Of a stretch of DNA of 64,000 bases, positions 55,835 through 64,000 are shown piece by piece; position 1 is the first letter of the stretch, and each line of letters starts with the position of its first letter. Below the pieces are notes generated by a model that was not told where the DNA came from, searched no databases, and was given only the letters and a program-made list of their open reading frames with translations. A program made the translations under genes and the position numbers. Source of the DNA: Hamadaea sp013361475 (lineage in GTDB: Bacteria > Actinomycetota > Actinomycetes > Mycobacteriales > Micromonosporaceae); the NCBI RefSeq assembly GCF_040654195.1, contig NZ_JBFAHM010000001.1, forward strand, positions 558,001-622,000, written 5' to 3'.

Positions 55835-57299
55835 GGTCGCGCGGCACGTCGTCCTCCCTACCGGCGTCGTCTCGACCGGTTGGCCGGCCGTCAAGGCGAA
55901 GTGCGCCGAGTTCGGCGACACCTTCGACGAGTGGCAGGAGGGCGCAGGCCGAGCGATTCTCGGTAAGCGCGCCGATGGCATGTATGCCGCGACCGTCGGC
56001 GGCGTGGTGCTCAGCATCCCGCGACAGGTCGCGAAGACCTTCCTTGTAGGGCGCATCATCTTCGCGCTCTGCGTGCTCTTCCCCGGCTTCAAGGTCGTAT
56101 GGACGGCGCACCGCACGCGGACCTCGACGAACACCTTCAAGGCATTGCAAGGCTTCGCACGCCGGAAGGCGGTCGCCCCGTACGTCGAGCTGATCCGCAC
56201 GGCGAACGGTGAGCAAGAGATCCTCTTCAAGAACGGCTCAGTGCTGATGTTCGGCGCTCGTGAGTCCGGCTTCGGCCGGGGCTTCGACGAGGTCGACGCC
56301 GAGGTGTTCGACGAGGCACAGATCCTCACTGAGAAGGCGCTCGAAGACATGGTTGCCGCGACGAATCAGTCGCGGCACCCGCACGGTGCGCTGCTGTTCT
56401 ACATGGGCACGCCGCCGCGCCCGATCGACCCGGGCGAGGTCTTCACCAACAAGCGCAACAAGGCGCTTACCGGCGAGTCCTCGGACATGGTCTACATCGA
56501 GTGCAGCGCCGATCAGGACGCCGACCCGGACGACCGCGAGCAGTGGGCGAAGGCTAACCCGTCGTTCCCGCACCGTACGCCGCTTCAGTCGATGCTCCGC
56601 CTCCGGGAAAACCTCCCGTCTGATGAGAGCTGGCTCCGAGAGGCGCTCGGCGTCTGGGATGCCCACAAGGGCTCGGGCGTCATCCCCGGTCCGGCTTGGA
56701 AGGCACAGCGCGATCAACTCTCGCGCGCGGTCGACCGACTCGCCCTCGGCGTCGAGTGCGGCCCTGACTTGGCGTGGGCGTCTGTCGCCCTGGCCGGTCA
56801 GCGCTCGGACGGCAAATGGCACTTCGAGCTTGACGACGACCAGCACACACGCGGCCGTGGCGTTGCCTGGCTTGTGCCGAGCCTCGAAGACACGCTTCGC
56901 AAGAATCCGCAGATTCGCGCCGTGGTGGTCGACGTTGCCGGCCCGGTCGCCGCGCTGCTTGAGCAGTGGCAGCCCGGACGCTGGCGCTTCAAGCACAGCA
57001 GCATCGAGGTCACGCCCGTGAAGGTCGCCGAGCTGGGCACCGGTTGCACGCGTGTGCTCGACGGCATCGTGACCGGCTGGCTTCACCACATCGACCAACC
57101 GCAATTCACCGCCGCAGCACTCCCGGCCGGTAAGCGGCCTCTCGGCGATACGGGCATGTGGGTGTGGTCGCGCAAGACCGCCGAGTCCGACATCACGCCG
57201 ATTCAGGCGGGAACCCTGGCGCTGATCGGCGCGCAGGCAACGAAGGTACGCAAGCCGATACGGGCGCGAGGAGGCGGAAGGGTGGTAGTCCTCCAATGA
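55788..57299 (+). CDS. terL: Terminase large subunit
   Basis: A 503-residue packaging motor. An N-terminal ATPase with a variant Walker A (LSIPRQVAKTFL) and Walker B/catalytic EVDAEVFDEAQIL, a coupling region (GTPPRP), then an RNase H-like nuclease beginning LGVECGPDLAWASVAL with a late VVDVAGPVAALLEQW. It cuts concatemeric phage DNA and drives it into proheads. GTG 55788 lies inside the small gene with AGGAGG upstream. Ends in an ATGA overlap with the portal gene. Confidence 0.93.
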   Translation: MTTRPLTKRSTRRLSEVARHVVLPTGVVSTGWPAVKAKCAEFGDTFDEWQEGAGRAILGKRADGMYAATVGGVVLSIPRQVAKTFLVGRIIFALCVLFPGFKVVWTAHRTRTSTNTFKALQGFARRKAVAPYVELIRTANGEQEILFKNGSVLMFGARESGFGRGFDEVDAEVFDEAQILTEKALEDMVAATNQSRHPHGALLFYMGTPPRPIDPGEVFTNKRNKALTGESSDMVYIECSADQDADPDDREQWAKANPSFPHRTPLQSMLRLRENLPSDESWLREALGVWDAHKGSGVIPGPAWKAQRDQLSRAVDRLALGVECGPDLAWASVALAGQRSDGKWHFELDDDQHTRGRGVAWLVPSLEDTLRKNPQIRAVVVDVAGPVAALLEQWQPGRWRFKHSSIEVTPVKVAELGTGCTRVLDGIVTGWLHHIDQPQFTAAALPAGKRPLGDTGMWVWSRKTAESDITPIQAGTLALIGAQATKVRKPIRARGGGRVVVLQ

Positions 57300-58744
57300 C
57301 GATGACGTTGAGTCTCGACCTGACCATCCCCGGTCTCTCCGCGACCGACCAGGAGACGCTTAACCGGCTGTGGCGACAGCTCAACGCCAAGCAGGCGAGG
57401 AACCGAGTACGCCGCATCTACTACGACTCGAAGAACGCGCTCAAAGATCTGGGCATCGCGATTCCGCCGAGTCTGCGCAACCTTGACGCCGTACTCGGTT
57501 GGCCGGCGAAGGCTGTCGACAAGCTCGCCGAGCGCACGCACCTCGACGGCTTCGTGCTGCCCGGCAAGTCGACCGCTGATCTCGGCCTCGACGATCTGTG
57601 GATTGAGAACCGGCTCGACATCGAGGCCCCGCAGGCGCACATCAGCGGCCTACTGCACGCGTGCGCGTTCGTCGCTACGACGCTCGGCGACACGACGGCC
57701 GGAGAGCCGAAGGTGATCGTCACTGCGCACTCCGCCGAGCACGCTACCGGCCTATGGGACCCGCGCCGCCGTCGGCTGTCCGCCGCGCTCGTGGTCGTAG
57801 CGGTCGACAACGCGGGCAACGTGTCCGAGCTGGTCATGGCGCTTCCGGACAAGATCCTGAGCATGCGCCACGACGGCACCAAGTGGGACGTCCGAGCGGT
57901 GACACACAAGCTCGGCCGCGTGCCGGTAGAACCGCTCGTGTATCAGCCGCGCCTCGGTCGTCCGTTCGGCAAGTCGCGCCTCACGCGCCCCGTTCTGTAC
58001 CTCGCCGATTCGGCGCTGCGTACGGTCGTCCGCTCCGAGGTCGGAGCTGAGTTCTTCAGCGCGCCACAGCGATACGCGATGGGCGCGGATGAGACGGCCT
58101 TCCAAGACGCCGACGGCAAGCCGCGCGGTCAGTGGGAAGCGGTCATCGGGCGCGTCTGGGCAATCGAGCGCGACGACGAGGGCGAAATCCCCGTGGTCGG
58201 GCAGTTCCCGCAGGTCTCGATGCAACCGCACAGCGAGCACCTCCGCATGTGGGCGATGCTCTACGCGGGTGAGACCTCGCTGCCCGTGTCGTCGCTCGGC
58301 ATCATCCAAGACAACCCGTCCTCCGCCGAGGCGATTCACGCGAGCATGGAAGACCTCATCACCGAGGCCGAGGCCGCAATGACGACGTTCGGCGCGGGCT
58401 GGCGCATGACTGCGCTGACGGCGCTGCAACTCCGGGACGACCTCGAAGCGGTGCCGAAGGAGTGGAGCGGTCTCCGCGCGAAGTGGCGCAACCCGGCGAC
58501 ACCGTCGCAGGCACAGTCCGCCGATGCCGCCGCGAAGCTCGTCGGGGCCGGCATCCTGCCGCCCGACAGCGAAGTCACGTACGAGATGCTCGGCTTCGAT
58601 CAGACGACCATCGCGCGCCTGATCGAGGACAAGCGCCGAGCGCAGGCGCAGGACCGGCTTACCGCGCTGGCGACCGCCGCGCAGTCCGCCCGGCAGAATC
58701 CGGCCGTCGCGCAGATGAGCGCTTCCCGTGGCAACGCCGAGTGA
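57296..58744 (+). CDS. Phage portal protein (SPP1 gp6-like)
   Basis: A 482-residue portal. Family features: a helical start (LNRLWRQLNAKQARNRVRRIYYDSKNALKDLGIAIPP), the central beta domain (HKLGRVPVEPLVYQPRLGRPFGKSRLTRPVLYLADSALRTVV), SSLGIIQDNPSSAEAIHASMEDLI, and a helical C-terminus. It forms the dodecameric channel at one capsid vertex. ATG overlaps the terL stop. Confidence 0.92.
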   Translation: MTMTLSLDLTIPGLSATDQETLNRLWRQLNAKQARNRVRRIYYDSKNALKDLGIAIPPSLRNLDAVLGWPAKAVDKLAERTHLDGFVLPGKSTADLGLDDLWIENRLDIEAPQAHISGLLHACAFVATTLGDTTAGEPKVIVTAHSAEHATGLWDPRRRRLSAALVVVAVDNAGNVSELVMALPDKILSMRHDGTKWDVRAVTHKLGRVPVEPLVYQPRLGRPFGKSRLTRPVLYLADSALRTVVRSEVGAEFFSAPQRYAMGADETAFQDADGKPRGQWEAVIGRVWAIERDDEGEIPVVGQFPQVSMQPHSEHLRMWAMLYAGETSLPVSSLGIIQDNPSSAEAIHASMEDLITEAEAAMTTFGAGWRMTALTALQLRDDLEAVPKEWSGLRAKWRNPATPSQAQSADAAAKLVGAGILPPDSEVTYEMLGFDQTTIARLIEDKRRAQAQDRLTALATAAQSARQNPAVAQMSASRGNAE

Positions 58745-59429
58745 GGTTGCCGCCTACCGCCAATCGCAAGCCTCTGTCGTCGCTCTCGCGCACGCGGAGC
58801 TAGTCGATTGGTGGGCGGCGCTCGGTACCGGCGTCCTCGAAGTGATCGAGGCCGCGCTGAAGACGTTCCTGCCGGACCTCGTCGCAACCTACGGCGACAT
58901 CGCGGCGACCGTCGCGGCCGACTGGTACGCCGACCTGCGCGAGCAGGCCGACGCGCCCGGCCTGTATCGAGCCACGCTCGGCGACGTCATCAAGGCAGAG
59001 CAGGCGCAAGCTACCGCCGCATGGGCGTGTAGCGCGGATTCCGACGCGGAGGCACTGAAGCGCCTGAGCGGCTCGGTTCAGCGCTTCGTGCAGTACGGAG
59101 GGCGCAGCACGTTGCGGCGCAACGTGCTCGACGACCCATCGCAGCCGCGTTACGCGCGCGTCCCCCGCGAGGGCGGTAGCTCGTGCGCGTGGTGCCGAGT
59201 GCTCGCCTCGCGTGGCGCGGTCTATCTCTCCGAGGAATCGGCCGGCGGCGCGGGCGGCGAATTCCATGACCACTGCGGATGTCAGCCGACTCCGGTATGG
59301 CCCGGCCAGCGCGAACCGTACGACGTCGGCGCGCTGTATCAGCAGTACCAGAACGCGGCAGCCGAGGCCGGTAGTGGCGACGTCCGCGACATCACCGCCG
59401 TGATGCGCGAGCAGCTCGGCATTCACTGA
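58728..59429 (+). CDS. MuF-like minor capsid protein
   Basis: A 233-residue protein following the portal, as MuF-type proteins do. Cys/His pattern GSSCAWCRVLASRGAVY...FHDHCGCQPTPVW matches the C-terminal motif of the actinophage MuF-like/VG15-type family. GTG 58728 overlaps the portal end by 17 bases. Role: probably prohead assembly or internal head protein. Confidence 0.85.
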   Translation: MATPSEVAAYRQSQASVVALAHAELVDWWAALGTGVLEVIEAALKTFLPDLVATYGDIAATVAADWYADLREQADAPGLYRATLGDVIKAEQAQATAAWACSADSDAEALKRLSGSVQRFVQYGGRSTLRRNVLDDPSQPRYARVPREGGSSCAWCRVLASRGAVYLSEESAGGAGGEFHDHCGCQPTPVWPGQREPYDVGALYQQYQNAAAEAGSGDVRDITAVMREQLGIH

Positions 59430-59512
59430 CTTCCTGCCCTCGCGCAGGTAGATCCGCCTATTCACCTGGGAACGCCGCACGGCCGCCCCGCCCATCCCGC
59501 ACGGGAGACCAG

Positions 59513-60061
59513 ATGACACAGCCCATCCCGCCGACCGACCCCGCTGCTCCGCCTGCTCCCCCTGCACAGGGCGACCCGGCGACCGCGACGCCCCCGGCCG
59601 CCCCGCCGTCGGACCCAACCGACTGGAAGGCCGAGGCCCGCAAGTGGGAGGCCCGAGCGAAGGCGAACAACGCCGCCGCTGACGAGCTGACCGCGATCAA
59701 GGACGCGCAGAAGACCGAGGCGGAGAAGGTGGCCGAGCGACTCGCCGCCGCTGAGAAGACCGCCGCTGAGGCGACGGCCCGCGTGCTGCGTCTCAATGTG
59801 GCGCTCGAAAACAAGCTGACCAAGGAAGACGCGGCGCTACTCGACGCGATCACGGACGAGACCGCGATGCGCGCTCTCGCCGCGCGGCTCGCTCAGCAGG
59901 CGCAGACCACCGCGACGACCGTTGGCGCGCACGTGCCCAACCTCGGGCAGACCCCGGACACGCCAACCCTCGACGCGCAGATTGCCGACGCCGAGGCCAA
60001 GGGCGACACGCGCCGGGCGATTCAGCTCAAGACCCGAAAGCTCATGGAAGCCCACAAGTAA
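59513..60061 (+). CDS. Scaffolding protein
   Basis: A 182-residue capsid scaffold. Pro/Ala-rich flexible N-terminus (residues 1-38), a long coiled coil (WKAEARKWEARAKANNAAADELTAIKDAQKTEAEK...), and a basic C-terminal region (RRAIQLKTRKLMEAHK) that would bind the capsid protein. Position between MuF and capsid genes supports it. Confidence 0.85.
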   Translation: MTQPIPPTDPAAPPAPPAQGDPATATPPAAPPSDPTDWKAEARKWEARAKANNAAADELTAIKDAQKTEAEKVAERLAAAEKTAAEATARVLRLNVALENKLTKEDAALLDAITDETAMRALAARLAQQAQTTATTVGAHVPNLGQTPDTPTLDAQIADAEAKGDTRRAIQLKTRKLMEAHK

Positions 60062-60107
60062 GGCAGGCCAACCCCTGCCGGGGCGAACCCTTCAAGGAGA
60101 AACGTAA

Positions 60108-61064
60108 ATGGGTGCTGTTGCAGGGCAGGGGACGACCTACAACCTGCCGAACTACCACGGTGAGCTGTTCACCATCACCCCGACCGAGACGCCGTTTCTG
60201 AGCGCGATCGGCGGGATTCACGGTGCGGTGCCGACCAGTTCCGTCGAGTTCGAGTGGCAGACCGACGACCGGCGCGCGTCGACCGCGGGCAACGCGGTTG
60301 TCGAAGGTGCGGCGGCTCCGGCCGGCGTCGCCCGGTCGCGGTCGAACGTGTCCAACGTGGTCGAGATCCATCACTCGGCCGTCGAGGTGTCCTACACCAA
60401 GCAGGCCACCCCGCAGATGTACGCGGGCGCGAACTACGGCGCGGCCGACAACCCGATCACGGACGAGGCCGCGAATCAGGTCATGGCCGAGCTTGAGTCG
60501 ATGGCGGTCGACGTCGAGCTGAGCTTCCTGACCGGCACCTACGTGAAGCCGGCGAACAACGCGACCGCCCGCAAGACCCGGGGCCTGCTCACCGCGATCA
60601 CGACCAACGTCCTCGCCAACGGCGGGACCGGCCGGGCGCTGACCAAGGCCATCGTCGATTCGGCGCTGAAGACCGCCTTCACCAACGGCGCGAAGCTGCC
60701 GCAGGCGAGCACGGTCTTCATGGTCGGCCCGGATCAGAAGGTCAACCTGTCGAACGTCTACAGCGCGGCCACGCTGAACATGCCGACGCAGACCCGCAAC
60801 GTCGGCGGCATCGCGGTCGACACTCTCGTGACCGACTTCGGCGTCTTCGGCGTGATGCTGAACCGGTGGATGCCTGCCGGTCAGATCGGCATCGTGGACC
60901 TGAGCGTCTGCCGCCCGCGGTTCCTGAACATCCCGGACAAGGGGATCTTCTTCGCGGAGCCGCTCGGCAAGGTGGGCGCGGCCGAGAAGTGGCAGATCTA
61001 CGGCGAGATCGGGCTTGAGTACGGCCCGGAGACGTACCACGCGCTGATCAAGGATCTTCTCTGA
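60108..61064 (+). CDS. Major capsid protein (SU10/DUF5309 type)
   Basis: A 318-residue HK97-fold capsid protein of the SU10/DUF5309 family. Recognised by YNLPNYHGELFTITPTETPFLSAIGG near the N-terminus and the central ARSRSNVSNVVEIHHSAVEVSYTKQA and SMAVDVELSFLTG. AAGGAG ideally precedes the ATG. A hairpin terminator downstream fits its need for high expression. Confidence 0.9.
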   Translation: MGAVAGQGTTYNLPNYHGELFTITPTETPFLSAIGGIHGAVPTSSVEFEWQTDDRRASTAGNAVVEGAAAPAGVARSRSNVSNVVEIHHSAVEVSYTKQATPQMYAGANYGAADNPITDEAANQVMAELESMAVDVELSFLTGTYVKPANNATARKTRGLLTAITTNVLANGGTGRALTKAIVDSALKTAFTNGAKLPQASTVFMVGPDQKVNLSNVYSAATLNMPTQTRNVGGIAVDTLVTDFGVFGVMLNRWMPAGQIGIVDLSVCRPRFLNIPDKGIFFAEPLGKVGAAEKWQIYGEIGLEYGPETYHALIKDLL

Positions 61065-61090
61065 TCTAGATGCGCTAGTCGACAACCGCT

Positions 61091-61117
61091 AGGCGGCTAG
61101 CCTGGCTGGCCGCCTTT
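61091..61117 (+). terminator. Partial terminator after the capsid gene
   Basis: AGGCGGC (61091-61097) pairs with GCCGCCT (61109-61115), then TT. It would reduce but not stop read-through into the connector genes. Confidence 0.6.
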
Positions 61118-61136
61118 CACAAAGGAGACCCTCGCA

Positions 61137-61448
61137 ATGACGACTTTTGAGCACCGGCGCTATCCGGCGCTGATCCTCCACGACGGCGAGCGCGAGTGGG
61201 CGCGGTTCGTCGAGGAGAAGCGGACCTTCGGCGAGCACGTCGTGCGCGTCGGCGTGCTGAAGACCAACGACGCGGACGTGATCGCGCGCCTCCGCGCCGC
61301 GACCGACCCGGACCTGAAGGAGATCGGCGGGCCGGTCGACGAGCCGGACGAGCCCGCCGACGACGAGCCGGAGGCCGAGGCCGCGCCCGTGGCCGAGCCG
61401 GAGGCCGAGGCGAAGCCCGCAGCGACCAAGACCCGCTCGCGCCGGTAA
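61137..61448 (+). CDS. Small head protein of unknown type
   Basis: A 103-residue protein with a globular start (HRRYPALILHDGEREWARFVEEKRTFGEHVVRVGVLK) and an acidic Pro/Glu/Ala tail ending in Lys/Arg. Position between capsid and connector suggests a head accessory protein; no clear family. Confidence 0.7.
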   Translation: MTTFEHRRYPALILHDGEREWARFVEEKRTFGEHVVRVGVLKTNDADVIARLRAATDPDLKEIGGPVDEPDEPADDEPEAEAAPVAEPEAEAKPAATKTRSRR

Positions 61449-61463
61449 CGGGGAGGGGCCGAG

Positions 61464-61862
61464 ATGACGTGGGCAACCCCCACCGATGTGCGTGACCGCT
61501 GGCTCGGCCCCGGCCCGCTGAAGGCCACTGACCCGCAGCTCGTCACGCTGATCGCCGACGCCGAAGACGGCGTACTGCGCGAGTTCCCGACGATTCAGGC
61601 GCGCATCGACGCCGCGACGTTGCCGCTGGCGCGCGTCGTCAAGGTTGTCTCGCGGATGGTCATTCGCCACCTGCACAACCCGGACGGCGTGCGCTTCACG
61701 CAACAGGGCGCAGGCCCGTTCCAAGCGTCGCGGACCTTTGTAGGCGACGACCCCGGCGCGTTGGAGCTATCCGACGCGGACCGCGCCGAGCTGGCTCCGG
61801 CACAGCGGCGCGCGTTCAGCATCGACACGATGCCCGTCGACCCAACCGAGGTGACGGCGTGA
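61464..61862 (+). CDS. Head-tail connector (Gp19/Gp15/Gp42 type)
   Basis: A 132-residue adaptor that docks below the portal. Helical bundle with the family's WATPTDVRDRWLGPGPLKATDPQLVTLIADAEDGVLREFP opening and VVKVVSRMVIRHLHNPDGVRFTQQGAGPF. Last bases overlap the next GTG. Confidence 0.82.
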   Translation: MTWATPTDVRDRWLGPGPLKATDPQLVTLIADAEDGVLREFPTIQARIDAATLPLARVVKVVSRMVIRHLHNPDGVRFTQQGAGPFQASRTFVGDDPGALELSDADRAELAPAQRRAFSIDTMPVDPTEVTA

Positions 61863-62212
61863 CGCTTCCGGCCGGAGAGACCGTCATCCGCTGGCGCGCG
61901 GGCACCATTGCCGACGAGTACGGCAACCGCGTCCGTAGCTGGGACGCCGCAACCTCGACACCGATCGACGGATGCGGCGTTGCGCAAGGGTCGCTCGGCC
62001 GGACTGACGAGGTACGCGCGGCCGACAGCGAAGGTGAGCCGTCCGACCTCACGGTCTACATCACCGACCCTGAAGCTGATGTGCTGGCAACGGACCGCCT
62101 CGAAGTCCGAGGCCGCGTCTACGCGATCGAGGGCGAGCCGGCCGCATGGGCAAACCCCATGACGGGAACCGCGTTCGGCCTGGTGGTCCGCCTGCTGAGG
62201 GTGCCCGGCTGA
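61859..62212 (+). CDS. Head closure/stopper protein
   Basis: A 117-residue, mostly beta protein (VIRWRAGTIADEYGNRVRSW...DRLEVRGRVYAIEGEP) in the position of head-completion stoppers (SPP1 gp16-like). GTG overlaps the upstream stop. Confidence 0.75.
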   Translation: MTLPAGETVIRWRAGTIADEYGNRVRSWDAATSTPIDGCGVAQGSLGRTDEVRAADSEGEPSDLTVYITDPEADVLATDRLEVRGRVYAIEGEPAAWANPMTGTAFGLVVRLLRVPG

Positions 62213-62604
62213 TGGCGCGCATACGAATCCGTCTCGACCACAAGGGCATGGCGGAGATGCTGAAGTCGGCCGGTATCCGCGCGGCCGTCGAGGTGAAGGC
62301 CGCTGAGGTTCACCTGATCGCCATGCGCCACGACGCGATCATCCGTAACGGTATGACGGTCGAGCGCCGGTCATACACCACCGACCGCGCCGCCGTGGCC
62401 GTGACCATCACGCACCCGGGCGGACGGAACGTCGAGAACAAGCACGGCGTACTAGCCACAGCCGCACGACGGGCGGGGCTCGAAGTCACCGACCGACGCG
62501 AGCGGATCGCGCGGGAGGTCGACCGGGCCAACCGGAGGCACCGCGCGCGGACCCGCAAGGCCGCACGTATGCAACGGCGCTTCGAGAAGGCGGGGCTGCT
62601 GTGA
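62212..62604 (+). CDS. Neck/HK97 gp10-like protein
   Basis: A 130-residue protein with a basic helical C-terminus (RANRRHRARTRKAARMQRRF) and N-terminal strands, like gp10-type neck proteins between stopper and tail terminator. TGATG overlap with the preceding gene. Confidence 0.7.
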   Translation: MARIRIRLDHKGMAEMLKSAGIRAAVEVKAAEVHLIAMRHDAIIRNGMTVERRSYTTDRAAVAVTITHPGGRNVENKHGVLATAARRAGLEVTDRRERIAREVDRANRRHRARTRKAARMQRRFEKAGLL

Positions 62605-62993
62605 CTACGTTCCCTGACGCACGCCTCGCGGCGCTGACCGTCCTGCGCGACCTCGCGCCGACGGAGGCGACCTACGGCACGAAGGACTACGACGACATCC
62701 CCGAGGCCGAGCGCCCCGAGCTGCCGTACGTGGCCGTACGAGTCGACCTCACGACCGTGCGCTATCCCATCACCGCGCAGGCCGCGCTTCGCATCCTCGT
62801 CTGGGACGTCAGCGAGTACGCGGCCGAACAACGCGCGTGGCGGCTTCACGCGGTGCTGCTCGATTACCGAGGCGGCCCCGACATGGGCAAGCCCTCACCT
62901 GAGCTAGGCCCGCAGGCGGACACCGACGACGAGACGGGCCGCCCCTTCGCCGTCTTCACAGTCTCGGCGCGTCTGCGCCCGCAATCCACTTAG
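62601..62993 (+). CDS. Tail terminator
   Basis: A 130-residue alpha/beta protein (FPDARLAALTVLRDLAP...LRILVWDVSEYAAEQRAWRLHAVLLDYRGGP) in the canonical slot before the major tail protein; the helix-strand pattern resembles gpU/HK97 tail terminators. It caps the tail tube. GTG overlaps the previous stop. Confidence 0.8.
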   Translation: MTTFPDARLAALTVLRDLAPTEATYGTKDYDDIPEAERPELPYVAVRVDLTTVRYPITAQAALRILVWDVSEYAAEQRAWRLHAVLLDYRGGPDMGKPSPELGPQADTDDETGRPFAVFTVSARLRPQST

Positions 62994-63001
62994 GAGTACA
63001 C

Positions 63002-63544
63002 ATGTCGGGAGACCCGACCAAGGTCGATTTCTGGAGTGGCGCTGACGTCTACATTGCGCCGCTCGGCAGCACCGTTCCGACCGACCTCGAAACCGACTGG
63101 GCCGCCGCGTGGAAGCCGGCCGGTCTGCTCGACGGTGACGAGGGTTTCACCTGGGAGCGCGAGGTTGACACCGCGGACTTCTTCGCTTGGGGTGGCATCC
63201 ACGTCAAGACCACCAAGAGCAAGCACAAGCGCACGGTCACCGTCGTGATGCTCGAAGACAATGACGTGACCTTCGACGTGATCAACCCGGGCTCGACCCG
63301 CACAACCGCGCTGGGCGTCACGACTTCCGTAGTCAAGGTGCCGGAGTCGAAAGAGTTCATGATCGGCTTCGAGATGAACGAGGGTGACCTTCGTAAGCGG
63401 CGTTGGGTGAAGCGCGCCGCCGTTCAGTCGGTCGCGGAGATCAAGGAATCCGAGAGCAACCCGACCGTTTACACGCCCACCATCGTCCTCTACCCGGAGG
63501 CCGACAAGACGCTCTTCACCGAGCTTGCCGGCGTGATCGCGTAA
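63002..63544 (+). CDS. Major tail protein
   Basis: A 180-residue tail tube protein: KVDFWSGADVYIAPLGSTVPTD opening and TKSKHKRTVTVVMLEDNDVTFDVI and SNPTVYTPTIVLYPEADK match tail-tube proteins of actinophages. A strong terminator follows, as usual for this abundantly made protein. Confidence 0.88.
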   Translation: MSGDPTKVDFWSGADVYIAPLGSTVPTDLETDWAAAWKPAGLLDGDEGFTWEREVDTADFFAWGGIHVKTTKSKHKRTVTVVMLEDNDVTFDVINPGSTRTTALGVTTSVVKVPESKEFMIGFEMNEGDLRKRRWVKRAAVQSVAEIKESESNPTVYTPTIVLYPEADKTLFTELAGVIA

Positions 63545-63562
63545 CACCCAGCAGCACCAACC

Positions 63563-63607
63563 AGCCCCGAGGACGTCCCGCGCAGAGGCGACCTCGGGGC
63601 TTTCTTC
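63563..63607 (+). terminator. Terminator after the major tail protein
   Basis: AGCCCCGAGG (63563-63572) pairs with CCTCGGGGCT (63592-63601), followed by TTCTTCT. Confidence 0.85.
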
Positions 63608-63642
63608 TGCGCCGTCTGCGCCTGACTCCGATAGGAGCCCCA

Positions 63643-64000
63643 ATGTCCAACACCCGCAGGCCGACCGGCACCGCAGCGACCGCCGCGAAGGCCGAGGCGC
63701 TGAACGCCGAAGTGACCTTCGAGTTCGACGGCGAGACGTACACCATCGAGCCCGCCGACTCGTGGGACCTCGAAGCGCTCGAAGAGTACGAGGCGAACCG
63801 CATCGCCGGGTGCGTGCGCCTGGTCCTTGGCGAGGCGCAGTGGCGGAAGTTCCGCAGCAAGCGCCGGACCATCGGAGACCTGAACGCCATGTTCGAGGCG
63901 GCGCAGAACGCGGCCGGTATCGAGGGAAACTGACGCAGCTCGTTCGCCTGATCGCCGAGCACAGTGATGCCGTCGAGGCTGACCTTCAGCGCTACTACGG
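63643..64000 (+). CDS. Tail assembly chaperone with programmed -1 frameshift (partial)
   Basis: The 96-residue short form ends at TGA 63931-63933 (VTFEFDGETYTIEPADSWDLEALEEYEANRI; ETYTIEPADSWDLEAL is typical). Directly before the stop is the slippery GGGAAAC (63924-63930). A -1 slip continues as LTQLVRLIAEHSDAVEADLQRYY, a classic tail-chaperone C-terminus, open to the window edge. Both forms are needed at a fixed ratio for tail assembly in lambda-like siphoviruses. Confidence 0.93.

Larger units (their letters stand above)
47577..64000. mobile_element. Siphovirus-type prophage (left part), integrated in a pirin gene
   Basis: Begins at attL and runs off the window. Contents: leftward small genes, an XRE regulator, a dense rightward operon of small unknown genes, an initiator tRNA, HNH nuclease, then packaging, head and tail genes in canonical order. 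None of the host's intergenic palindromes occur in it. Integrase, tape measure, lysis genes and attR are not in view. Confidence 0.93.

Overview
The window looks like chromosomal DNA of a high-GC actinomycete, probably Micromonosporaceae-like (family level is inference). The evidence is SepH, a mycothiol-dependent maleylpyruvate-isomerase-type protein, the futalosine menaquinone genes mqnB-mqnD, the topA, MFS-tmk, holB order, Ku/LigD end joining, an XPB-type helicase, and many leaderless genes with a TANNNT -10 box about 6-8 bases before ATG or GTG. From about 47,577 to the right edge lies an integrated siphovirus-type prophage whose far end is outside the window.

Host part (1-47,588). 1-10,000: topA, a TetR regulator, a transporter-thymidylate kinase fusion, holB, three DnaA boxes, and a YbaB-like/WXG-like trio. 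9,500-16,800: an LPXTG wall protein, RicT, a membrane metallophosphoesterase, a Pro-rich-tailed membrane protein, mqnB-mqnD and a long cold-shock protein. 16,800-25,700: a helicase-associated protein, an L,D-transpeptidase lipoprotein, two tiny membrane proteins, XPB helicase, a LysE exporter, and divergent ligD polymerase-domain and ku genes. 25,700-41,000: Nudix, MFS pumps, PadR with an LpqC-like esterase, TM2 protein, tRNA-Thr, DUF2530/DUF3027, a purine permease, MarR, mycothiol-type enzyme, ThpR, aldo/keto reductase, SepH and an inositol-monophosphatase-family enzyme. 41,000-46,750: a secreted M15/ARB-type protein and a complete five-gene branched-chain amino-acid type ABC transporter.

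Two families of intergenic palindromes punctuate the host part and are absent from the prophage. Family 1 has seven copies of about 60 bp built around TCGAATCTTG/CAAGATTCGA, each just downstream of a stop codon. Family 2 has four copies with GATCATGAACT ends and a GACACACCG centre. Two minisatellites (13 bp x 9 and 12 bp x 6) abut family-1 copies.

Prophage (47,577-64,000+). A pirin gene is cut after its HPHRG region by a hybrid site whose left half matches the phiC31 attB left arm and whose right half resembles the phiC31 attP right arm, so this is attL of a phiC31-type serine-integrase prophage. Inside come small leftward genes, an XRE/TPR regulator, a control region with three copies of a GTCATTTCTGTCA-like motif, and about a dozen small overlapping unknown genes (50,647-54,260), one apparently starting with CTG. 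Then follow an Acb2/Tad1-type anti-defence sponge candidate, an initiator tRNA gene, HNH nuclease, terminase, portal, MuF-like protein, scaffold, SU10-type capsid protein, connectors, tail tube and a tail-assembly chaperone with a textbook GGGAAAC frameshift site. The integrase, lysis genes, tape measure and attR must lie beyond 64,000.

The best candidates for something undescribed are the small-gene operon with its shared modules and operator-like repeats, the phage-borne initiator tRNA, and the two intergenic palindrome families. None of these can be called a new system from sequence alone.
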